DNA of 64,000 nucleotides from Verrucomicrobiales bacterium. Its GTDB lineage: Bacteria; Verrucomicrobiota; Verrucomicrobiia; Verrucomicrobiales; DEV007. Location of the stretch: the NCBI GenBank assembly GCA_029213005.1, contig JARGPI010000016.1, positions 94,877 to 158,876 of the forward strand, written 5' to 3'. Positions within the stretch are counted from its first letter, which is position 1. Each line of letters opens with the position of its first letter. Shown here piece by piece: positions 53,259-61,591 of the stretch. Position numbers and translations under genes: made by a program. Below the pieces are notes generated by a model. That model saw only the letters and a program-made list of their open reading frames with translations. It was not told where the DNA came from and ran no database searches.

Positions 53259-53738
53259 TTAAAACCACTTGAGTCCGTTTCGGAACGCTTCCCGGTCAAT
53301 TCCCCGGTTTATCTCCACACATTTCACGCCGAGGTTGCCCACTTCGAGAATATTGCGGGCTTCATCATCGAAAAACAGCATCTCATCGTAGGGAATTCCG
53401 GATTTTTCTTTGAGATTGGCAAAATGAGCGACTTTGCTGGAAGGGAAGATCTCTTCGAAATCGAAACAGTTCCGATATCCCATCAGGTCGAGGAGCTGGC
53501 GGGCCCAGTCAGGGCGTTCAGTGCGCGATGCGAGAGCCGTTTGGCAGCCCATCTCCTTAATTTCGGCGAGGATTTCGGGGACATCGGGATACATTTTCAG
53601 AAAGCGATTTGATCGATCGAGAAACTTCCCGTCCCCGGTTTTCCGGAAAGGCGGGTCGGTACAGTCGACCCACATTCCTCCGCAATCCCAGAGAGTAAAG
53701 TCGAGGTCAAAAACGATCAGTGATAAAGCTGATTTCAT
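53259..53738 (-). CDS. Magnesium-dependent phosphatase-1-like HAD protein
   Basis: 159 aa. HAD motif I VFDLDFTLWD (Asp at about 11 and 13), motif II in ALASRTERPDWA, and motif IV FFDDEARNILEVG: the MDP-1/Acid_PPase family of small HAD phosphatases, some of which act on glycated proteins or fructosamine-6-phosphate. It lies 18 bp downstream of gluQ on the same strand. Confidence 0.8.
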   Translation of the reverse strand: MKSALSLIVFDLDFTLWDCGGMWVDCTDPPFRKTGDGKFLDRSNRFLKMYPDVPEILAEIKEMGCQTALASRTERPDWARQLLDLMGYRNCFDFEEIFPSSKVAHFANLKEKSGIPYDEMLFFDDEARNILEVGNLGVKCVEINRGIDREAFRNGLKWF

Positions 53739-53756
53739 AACCCGGTATCGATACGA

Positions 53757-54614
53757 CTAATCGCGTAAAAGACCAAGTCGTTCCCTGATTTCAGCGGGGC
53801 TGACCCCGGACTCGCGAAGCGCCGCAAGGGTTTCGGATTCGTCCCGTTTTGCGAGTCGTTTCCCCGTCTGGTCAGTAACCAGCTCGTGATGGAGATAGAT
53901 GGGTTGGGGCATGTCCAGCAAATGCTGCAGCAGCACATGGATGTGGGTCGACTCAAAGAGATCGCGCCCCCGAATGATGTGGGTAACGCCCTGGAGAAAA
54001 TCATCAGCCACCACAGCGAGGTGATAACTGGTCTGAATATCTTTGCGGACCAGAACCACATCGCCCAATTCCGCCCAGTCTTTTTCTGCGATCGGGATTT
54101 CCCCGTTTTCCAGATCAGACCAGGTTAGGGATCGGCCGACCTTTTCGAGTGCTGAAGCTAAATCAAATCGCATCGCATAGTCCCTTCCGGATTTGATCCG
54201 GTGGGTTCTTTCGTCCTCACTGAGATCCCGGCAGGTTCCGGGATAGACCGGGCCTTCTGACCCGTGGGGGGCGGCTCCGGCTCTCGCGATTTCCGCAAGA
54301 ATTTCTTTCCGGGTGCAAAAGCAGGGGTAGAGAAAACCGTCGGTTTCGAGGCGATGGGCTATCGATTGGTAGTAATCGAGATGCTCGCTCTGTCTGCGGG
54401 TCGGTTCGCTCCACCGCAGGCCGAGCCAGGCGAGGTCGGTTTTGAGGAGGTCTTCGAATTCGGCCTTGCAGCGATTGAAGTCAATGTCTTCGATCCGGAG
54501 GAGAAAGTTCCCCTCCTGTTGTTGAGCAAAGTCCCAGGCCCGCAGGGCGGAGTAGGCATGGCCAAGATGGAGCCGCCCCGAAGGGCTGGGAGCAAACCTG
54601 GTGACGATACTCAT
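53757..54614 (-). CDS. gluQ: Glutamyl-Q tRNA(Asp) synthetase
   Basis: 285 aa. A shortened GluRS catalytic core without the anticodon-binding domain; it attaches Glu to queuosine at position 34 of tRNA(Asp). Motifs: RFAPSPSGRLHLGHAYSA (HIGH box), RIEDID, zinc site with Cys residues in YPCFCTRK and YPGTC, VVADDFLQGVTHIIRG, and the KMSKS-equivalent GKRLAKRDE. The organism is thus expected to make queuosine. Confidence 0.9.
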   Translation of the reverse strand: MSIVTRFAPSPSGRLHLGHAYSALRAWDFAQQQEGNFLLRIEDIDFNRCKAEFEDLLKTDLAWLGLRWSEPTRRQSEHLDYYQSIAHRLETDGFLYPCFCTRKEILAEIARAGAAPHGSEGPVYPGTCRDLSEDERTHRIKSGRDYAMRFDLASALEKVGRSLTWSDLENGEIPIAEKDWAELGDVVLVRKDIQTSYHLAVVADDFLQGVTHIIRGRDLFESTHIHVLLQHLLDMPQPIYLHHELVTDQTGKRLAKRDESETLAALRESGVSPAEIRERLGLLRD

Positions 54615-54622
54615 GAGCGATT

Positions 54623-57600
54623 CTACATCCGGGGCGGCGCGGCTTCTTTAACAACGGAGCCGTGAGCCTCATTCATAATCAGGACGCTAAAGCGGTCGAC
54701 CCGGTTGATTTCATCGGTATTCAAACTGACGTAGTCGAATTTTCCGCGAAGATCGGTATAGCCGTCTTTAAAGAATTTCACCTCACCATTTTGGTAGCGG
54801 GCATAGACTTTGATATAGGTTTTTGACAGCGGGCTGCCATCGCTGTTTTTGCGAATCTGGATACGGCCATAGTTCTCGGCCATCTGGACCTTCAGGTCAT
54901 TGGCGTAGACTGCGGAGCTCAACTTACGTCCTGAGGCAACCGCTTCGACGAGGACATTCTTTCCTTTAAAGCGATTCGGTAGTTCGAACTCGAAGATGTC
55001 GCTGTCGCCGGGAAGCGCTTTCTGTTCTGAGAAGTTGGGGCGGATGTAGCTGAACTGTCCGCTGCCGCCTGAAACAAAAGGCTGACTTGAAAAGAGAAAC
55101 TCAAGGTCCATTTCATAGTAGTTCACTGCGATCTCGTCGAGGTTTTGATGAGTCAGCAGTACTTTGGCTCCTTCCGTCTTCAGATCGAAAGTGGGTTGTT
55201 GGGCGGCCATTGCATCCTGCTGTTTCTCCCGGTCGTCTCCCTCGGTTAGATTGGGGTTGGCTCCCTGAATTTCCTGAACCTGCTCGCTAATTGTAGCAAA
55301 ACGTTCTCTCCACCGGTCAATGCCGTGGTCGTTATATTTAGCTGCGATTTCATCTGCGACTTCGGGTGTTTCCTGATAGAGCGCTGCGTAGGCTTTCAGG
55401 TAATCATATTGAAGGTGGCTCTCAATCGAGTTTTTATCGACTGTGGCAAACCAATCCAGTCCTTCTTCGATACGATCCTGTAGTAGCAGGTAGTAGGCGA
55501 TCCCGAGTCGATCCGTGGCGTTAAGATTGGGAGCGTAGCTGAGCACCTTCATATACTGCTGGTATTGAGAGTGGAACCTGTCATTGAGTATTTTCCGGTC
55601 GCGTCCTAACTGGTGGACTCTCGCATTGACCAACGGGGTATATTCGAGGTGCTGATACCAATGTCTTTCCACCGGATCGATCGTCACCAATTGGCACTCC
55701 AGTTGTTGGCCGCTTTGGTTTAGGAAATTCTCCTGATGAGTCAGGAACTCTCTCGCGATCGATGGATCATTGTGTAGTAGAGAATAACTCCAGAGAACTT
55801 CCGAGTAGGCGCGGCGATCTTTAAGTAAGCGAATGGTCTGACGGAAGAAATCGACATTTCCCTTCATTCTCCAGGCGATTCGAGAGAGGTCGAGGAAGTG
55901 AACGTTGTTTTGTTCCAGATAATCGAGCACTTCCTTTTCATCTCCAAACTGGGAGAGGTATTCCCAGGACGCCTTGTCAACGTCTGTCAGCTCATCCACG
56001 ACGGTAAACCGGAACGGCTCGGACCAGGCGATCGGGCTTTCGTCTTTGGCGATGTGCACCGGATAATGGCTGAAGCCTTTCTCGCCCGACGCTTCCGGAA
56101 AATAGAAGGCAAATTCCAGTTTTTCTGTACTGAAAGGATCCAGTTTGACTGGATAGGTTTTGGTATAGTCGGCCAGAGCCACCGGCATTGCGCCTTCCGG
56201 AAGCTGGAGTAAGACATCCAGCTTTTGTGTGGATGAAGTTGGGTTGGTCATGACGACCTGACATCCATACAAAACTCCGGTGAGGAATTCAGTAGTAACA
56301 AATTTATCGGTCCGTTCTCCATCAATCGTTTTGAACCGGTCATCTGCCCGGAAGAAATTTTGACTGATGAGAATGTCCGGTTTCTCTTCGGCCGGTTTCC
56401 TTTCCTCGATTTCTTCGTGAAAGACAATCACCGGGGAGTTGGCATTGAGGGTCAGACTTTCGTTCTCTATTTTGATCTCGTGTTCCTCAGCCGAGAAGGG
56501 GAGGTCCAAAACCGAGATCGCAAACATCATCTCCGCGAAATTCCGGGTCGCTGAAGTGAAGTGGCGGGAGTAGAACCCTCCGGTGCCGTCCCATCCGGCG
56601 TAGTCATTCCAGAATTCGTTGACCGTGATGAGATCGCCGACCTGTTGTGTGATGGGGAGGTGATAGTAATTATTTTCTGCCCATTCTTTAGTGGAGTCCA
56701 GTTTCCGATAGAGCGCCATCCCGAGAGACCGTTCGCGAAGTTTTTTGAGATCGCGGGCATTATACTCGAACCGCATGGTTGCCTCCTCCTGCACCATGTC
56801 ACTTTCGGCGAGCGATTCCGTCTCGGCCTCGAAACCGAAGCTGTCGGCCATCATCTGCCGGGCGTGCGGGGCACTTCTCGCCATGGGCGCTGCTGGCACG
56901 GGCATAGGGGCGTTCATCGATGAAAATGCCATCGATCCCGCACTGCTCCCGCCTGCGACACCTCCGCCTCCAAACGCTTTGCCTTCGGATGCTTTTCCTA
57001 AAAGCGCACTCCGGAAAAGCCATTCTGAATTGGCGGGATCCGATGGGATCAAAGATAGCCATTCCCGAACTGCACGGATCGTATTTTCTTCATCGGCGCC
57101 TCCGAGTTTCCTGCCCAAAAGGATTCGCTCAACGATGTTCAATCGACCAAATTTCCAGGGCTCCAGGTAGCTGCGGAGATCACTTCCGAGAAGGTAGTGA
57201 TCCATAAAGGTCTTACTCCGCTTGTTCACCAGATAGGGTTTGATGGTGTTTTCGAAGAATTCGTTATCACGTCGCGAGAGAAAGAAGCTGAGTTCATGCG
57301 AGGCGTATTTCGAATAGAGCTCACGTTTCTTTTCGATGGGGAGAGTTGGCCAGTCGAGAATAAAGGAAAACTCGCTGAGTCTATCACTGGCGTCGCCGCT
57401 GCTGAGCCCGGACAAAACTGCGTAGATTCCGGAGAGCGTATCGTAGGTTTCCATATCAGACGCTCTGATATCAGCTATATTGAGACTTTCCCCGTTGTCG
57501 AGCACGGTCACTTTGCGGCGTTGGGTGAAGTGCTTTGTCGTTTCGAGTGACTGCTTGAGCCGCAGATCCCGGTATTCCATGGCTTTGTCTTCCGCTGTGG

Positions 57601-60600
57601 AAGTCTGCCGGTAGGCAATGCCGTCCCTGTCTATCGCCACGACATGGAGGTGCTGGCGATCGCCGATCACTTCCCGCTTCACCGAGATAACTCCATTCTC
57701 ATCCGGTTCTAAATTGAGGTGGAATGGAGCCAGCGATGGTAAAAAATCGAGATTACTGGAGAAGGGGCTCATCACCACAGCCATCCGGGCTTTGGCCTCA
57801 GGTTTGGGGGCGTTTCGGGCCGCACCTGCCGAAGATTTAGCCCGCTTGAAGGCGTCTCCTTTCTCGGCATCGGATATTGACGTGTCGGTGTCCCGAAGTG
57901 CCCAGGGGTTCAAAATCAATCCGGGGCGGGCCGCCATATTTCCGGGGAACGTTTTCGAATTTCTTCTTTCGATGATATAGCGATATTCCTCGCCGATATC
58001 TCTACCTGATAAGTATCGGGACTGGTAGTCGCCCCGGGTGATCTGGTAGAGGGAGTCATCAAAGTCTATCAGATTGCGCACCAGCGAAAACTCAGGGAGA
58101 AACCGGGTTGCGTAAAGGATGACTCTGGTGGTAGGGCTGCTGTTTTTCAGCGCGATCGTAATGTTTTCCTTATCAGCTGAAACCGTGGAGATTTGAAGGG
58201 GACGGGTATCACCCAATTCGAGATGACGATATTTGGAGAGCAAATAGCCAGCCTCAACCCGGTCGGATTGATTGATTTTGACTGATACTTTCTTACCGGT
58301 CTCGCGCAGATATACTTCATAGTCTCCCGCCTCCAGTCCGGTGATTTCGAGAACGCCGTCTTTGATGGCGCCTTTGGCAAAATGGTCAGCCACAAAGTTA
58401 CCTTTTCTGATTTCAAAAATCGCAAACGTTGCCGGAGACAATTCAGGGTCTGCGTCTGAAAGCGCGATTTCCACAGTCTCACCGGTTCTGGAGTGAATCG
58501 TTGCGGGAACATAGGCGTAATCTTCGTTCAGGGTCCAGTTGCGCTGGTTGAATCCGGTTCCGGCAGCCTGAATCGTTTTGATGCCTTCCAGTTCGCCGAG
58601 ATTGATTCGACCGTTCTGGTCGCTTTTCAGTGACAGCGCCACAGGGCTGGTGAAGTCCTCATGATTAAACTGAAAATTGACTCCCCGGTCAGAAAGGGCT
58701 TCTCCGGTTTTTCCGAGAACTTCAATGATATATTTCCCGTCGATTTTTGCGAGATGGAGATCGACGATCAGATCGAGTTCATCGATACTGTTTATTTCAA
58801 ATGTTTGGCTGGATGAGAGCGTCTCTTCACCTCCGCCTTTTGAAATCTGGTCTACCTTCCCGGAGATCGAAAATTCCAGTGTGCTGAGTCGCTGCGGGAC
58901 ACGAAAGGTATAGCTCGATTCTTTATTGTCGAACAACTCAAAATCCGAGACCTCCTGAACCGATTCGATACCATCGTGATTGGTCGACTTGATTACCAGT
59001 TTGACCTCTTCCAGTAGTTCGATCGCGGTTCGGTTTCCGGCTGAATATAAACCGGGGTGAATCGCGACGGTTGCTTCAGCTCCGGGCAGTAGCGTTTCTC
59101 TTTCGACATGGAAACCGACATTCAACCGGTAGGCTTCCGAAGGGAGGGTAATCGAATCGAATGCGGCAAAATCGCCGTCTTTGAGGATGACATCGCTTTT
59201 TCCCGATTTGGAAAACGGTAGTAAAATTCGTCCTTTGTCATCGGGCTGGTACTCGCGCCCACCCAGCCAGACGGATGGGTTTTCGGCCTTTGTATTTGAT
59301 TCATCGATCAGAGTGACCAGCGTTCCCGCCGCGGTTGGGGTGCTCAGGTATTGCAATTCCCCTTTTCGGACGAGGGCGCGGGAACTGACGCCGTTCCCGA
59401 TAAATTCGACAATCCATACTCCCCGTTTTCCATTGAGGGATTTGAAATCAAAAGATCTCCGTTTTCTCAGGATCGGGGTTTCGTCGTAGCGATAGCGGAA
59501 TTCCTCGTTCGCGATCAGGCCATCGAGATTCAAATCAGTATTGATTTTTTCTTTGCGATCGAGGTAAAAGTTGAGCGTGTTAATCTCGTATACTTTAACG
59601 ACGAGATCTTTGACGTTTTTGATGTCGAGATGCAAAACGACTTCGTCTTCCGGGTCGAACTGTTCGCGGTTGATCGGTGAGAATTCAATGTCGACGCGGT
59701 CTTTGAGAGTCTGGACTTCCGATGGATTCAACAAAGAATACCAGCGTTCCGCATCGCCTGTTCCCGTGGTCAGTTTAGCCTCTGCGAAAATCCGCTTGAG
59801 GTATTCGTCTTTGATATAGGGCTGGTAGTTTTCGTAGCTGCCTGCTTTCACAAAGGTATGCAATAGGTAATCGCGGACCAGTGATTCATCATCGCCGATG
59901 GGGTGCAGGCTGGTCACCGGTTTAAAGTTGGCATTGAGATCGACCTGATTTCTCCGACCCGATTCTGACCTGAGGTAATCCGGATCGGTATAATGAGTAG
60001 GCTTTGGTAGCTGGATATAGATTTTCCAGAGATCCTCGGGGTAATTACCCTTGCCTCGGTGATGGCTCAGCAGTTGGTAAAGAACGTGCGCCTTCAGCGA
60101 ATTGAAGGTGGGATTGAGCGGCGATACATAGTCCCAGAGTCGATTCAAATAGGCTTCTCTTTCTTCCGGATCGTTGCGCCAGTTAACATCTTCGCCGGGG
60201 CAGAGTTTGCGGATTCGGGTTTGAATGAAATTCGTTTCCGAAGCAAGTTCGGGGCGGAGCTTTTCCAGTTCATCCAGCTGAGTAGGAAGCAGATTTTCGT
60301 GGATCTTGAATTCCCCGAAACCGCGGCTTTCGCGGGAGCGAAGATCCGCAGCGATAAGACCGACGAGCCTTTCGTAGTCCGGGTACACGAGGCGCTGCAA
60401 GAGTTCGCGGCGACGGGGTGGGTCGAGATCCACATTGCCCCGCAGGATTTTATCGAGCCCCGAATCTTCGACCTGGTTGAGCTGCCGGGAATAACGAAAT
60501 GCCTGATCTAGAAACGCCTTCCAGCTAATTAAACCGGGATCAAGTTCGATTGGGAGGTCCGGCTTGGCATTGAGTTTCTGTTGCTGGTGGTTGAATTTTA

Positions 60601-60973
60601 TCTGGAGCCGCTCCTGTAGATAATCGAGAGTTTTGGTATTGTTTTCCGGATAACGCATCAGGGCTTCGCGGTTCCGGATCTCCCAGACCTGTGCGGTTTC
60701 GCCATAGCGCTTCACCCAGGGTTCCATGATGGAGGCCAGCTGATCCCATTGTTGGCCATTCTGATAATGGAGAGCGTGGAAGTAGTAATAATCCTCGGTG
60801 CCGGGGATGAGTTGTTCGAGGACTTTTCCGCGATTCTCTGCGAGAGCAAAATCTTCGATGAATCCGATAGTCTCGTTAGCTTCCATAGTTTTAGGAACGA
60901 TGGTGACGATGCAAAAAGCAAGTAGATACAACAGAGCGTAAATACCTCCCCGACAGGTTGTGGTGTATTTCAT
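54623..60973 (-). CDS. Giant secreted protein with alpha-2-macroglobulin MG2-like domains
   Basis: 2116 aa from ATG 60973 (an upstream ATG at 61093 would add 40 residues before the signal peptide). Signal anchor YALLYLLAFCIVTIV. N-terminal alpha-helical/TPR-like part to about 400, then repeated beta-sandwich MG-type domains (FDPEDEVVLHLDIKNV; VERETLLPGAEATVAIHPG; DLNLDGLIA), a Gly/Ala/Met/Pro-rich linker encoded near 56850-56985 (AFGGGGVAGGSS; MPVPAAPMARS), then more helices and a last MG-like domain. No thioester CxEQ motif is seen, so not a covalent trap. Function unknown; surface or periplasmic. Confidence 0.6.
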   Translation of the reverse strand: MKYTTTCRGGIYALLYLLAFCIVTIVPKTMEANETIGFIEDFALAENRGKVLEQLIPGTEDYYYFHALHYQNGQQWDQLASIMEPWVKRYGETAQVWEIRNREALMRYPENNTKTLDYLQERLQIKFNHQQQKLNAKPDLPIELDPGLISWKAFLDQAFRYSRQLNQVEDSGLDKILRGNVDLDPPRRRELLQRLVYPDYERLVGLIAADLRSRESRGFGEFKIHENLLPTQLDELEKLRPELASETNFIQTRIRKLCPGEDVNWRNDPEEREAYLNRLWDYVSPLNPTFNSLKAHVLYQLLSHHRGKGNYPEDLWKIYIQLPKPTHYTDPDYLRSESGRRNQVDLNANFKPVTSLHPIGDDESLVRDYLLHTFVKAGSYENYQPYIKDEYLKRIFAEAKLTTGTGDAERWYSLLNPSEVQTLKDRVDIEFSPINREQFDPEDEVVLHLDIKNVKDLVVKVYEINTLNFYLDRKEKINTDLNLDGLIANEEFRYRYDETPILRKRRSFDFKSLNGKRGVWIVEFIGNGVSSRALVRKGELQYLSTPTAAGTLVTLIDESNTKAENPSVWLGGREYQPDDKGRILLPFSKSGKSDVILKDGDFAAFDSITLPSEAYRLNVGFHVERETLLPGAEATVAIHPGLYSAGNRTAIELLEEVKLVIKSTNHDGIESVQEVSDFELFDNKESSYTFRVPQRLSTLEFSISGKVDQISKGGGEETLSSSQTFEINSIDELDLIVDLHLAKIDGKYIIEVLGKTGEALSDRGVNFQFNHEDFTSPVALSLKSDQNGRINLGELEGIKTIQAAGTGFNQRNWTLNEDYAYVPATIHSRTGETVEIALSDADPELSPATFAIFEIRKGNFVADHFAKGAIKDGVLEITGLEAGDYEVYLRETGKKVSVKINQSDRVEAGYLLSKYRHLELGDTRPLQISTVSADKENITIALKNSSPTTRVILYATRFLPEFSLVRNLIDFDDSLYQITRGDYQSRYLSGRDIGEEYRYIIERRNSKTFPGNMAARPGLILNPWALRDTDTSISDAEKGDAFKRAKSSAGAARNAPKPEAKARMAVVMSPFSSNLDFLPSLAPFHLNLEPDENGVISVKREVIGDRQHLHVVAIDRDGIAYRQTSTAEDKAMEYRDLRLKQSLETTKHFTQRRKVTVLDNGESLNIADIRASDMETYDTLSGIYAVLSGLSSGDASDRLSEFSFILDWPTLPIEKKRELYSKYASHELSFFLSRRDNEFFENTIKPYLVNKRSKTFMDHYLLGSDLRSYLEPWKFGRLNIVERILLGRKLGGADEENTIRAVREWLSLIPSDPANSEWLFRSALLGKASEGKAFGGGGVAGGSSAGSMAFSSMNAPMPVPAAPMARSAPHARQMMADSFGFEAETESLAESDMVQEEATMRFEYNARDLKKLRERSLGMALYRKLDSTKEWAENNYYHLPITQQVGDLITVNEFWNDYAGWDGTGGFYSRHFTSATRNFAEMMFAISVLDLPFSAEEHEIKIENESLTLNANSPVIVFHEEIEERKPAEEKPDILISQNFFRADDRFKTIDGERTDKFVTTEFLTGVLYGCQVVMTNPTSSTQKLDVLLQLPEGAMPVALADYTKTYPVKLDPFSTEKLEFAFYFPEASGEKGFSHYPVHIAKDESPIAWSEPFRFTVVDELTDVDKASWEYLSQFGDEKEVLDYLEQNNVHFLDLSRIAWRMKGNVDFFRQTIRLLKDRRAYSEVLWSYSLLHNDPSIAREFLTHQENFLNQSGQQLECQLVTIDPVERHWYQHLEYTPLVNARVHQLGRDRKILNDRFHSQYQQYMKVLSYAPNLNATDRLGIAYYLLLQDRIEEGLDWFATVDKNSIESHLQYDYLKAYAALYQETPEVADEIAAKYNDHGIDRWRERFATISEQVQEIQGANPNLTEGDDREKQQDAMAAQQPTFDLKTEGAKVLLTHQNLDEIAVNYYEMDLEFLFSSQPFVSGGSGQFSYIRPNFSEQKALPGDSDIFEFELPNRFKGKNVLVEAVASGRKLSSAVYANDLKVQMAENYGRIQIRKNSDGSPLSKTYIKVYARYQNGEVKFFKDGYTDLRGKFDYVSLNTDEINRVDRFSVLIMNEAHGSVVKEAAPPRM

Positions 60974-61129
60974 GGTTGACTTGGTTGGTTGTTTAAAGCG
61001 AGAAAAACATAGCACCAACTTTGATCCCGTGTTTGCCAAAGTTGTAAGGTTTTCGTAAAGACAGACTTCACGGAGAGAGCATGAAGGCGGCAATGAAACG
61101 ACGTCGCTGCTTAGCTGGCTGCGTTCAGG

Positions 61130-61558
61130 TCAAATCCCGAAACCTACCATGTTGTCACCCGATTCGTGATTGAGAATGTCTTCGATCGTGGTCTTCTCAA
61201 GCGTTGCCTGGTAGGCTTCCATGGCGGTGGTGAAGCAATGGACAATGCCGGACGAGCCGGGGAACTCCCCGTGATGATTGGCATCGGGCAGGGGGCTCAT
61301 CTCACCCTCGATGTTCAGGATGACTTCGGCCACGGTGATAAATCTCGCTTCTTTGGCGATCCGGTAACCTCCGCCGACCCCTCGTTTACTGACGACGAGT
61401 CCGCCGCGTTTCAGAATCAGAAGAATCTGTTCGAGGAATTTCTGGGGGATATCTCCCACCGTTGCGAGTTCCTGGGCCTGCATCGAATTCTCCGTGCCGT
61501 GAGACGCCAGAATCGATATCGCCCGAACGGCGTATTCAGATTTTTTAGAAAGTTGCAT
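61130..61558 (-). CDS. Rrf2-family transcriptional regulator
   Basis: 142 aa winged-helix protein. N-terminal KKSEYAVRAISILASHG, recognition region IPQKFLEQILLILKRGGLV, wing KRGVGGGYRIAK. The Fe-S cysteine triplet of IscR/NsrR is absent: only one Cys (VHCF) occurs in the sensor part, so it is probably not an iron-sulfur sensor, or a different ligand is used. Located between the nfeD gene and the giant protein gene, all on the minus strand. Confidence 0.85.
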   Translation of the reverse strand: MQLSKKSEYAVRAISILASHGTENSMQAQELATVGDIPQKFLEQILLILKRGGLVVSKRGVGGGYRIAKEARFITVAEVILNIEGEMSPLPDANHHGEFPGSSGIVHCFTTAMEAYQATLEKTTIEDILNHESGDNMVGFGI

Positions 61559-61591
61559 TCGCTGGCCTAGTTTACGGAGATCCTGATATTA

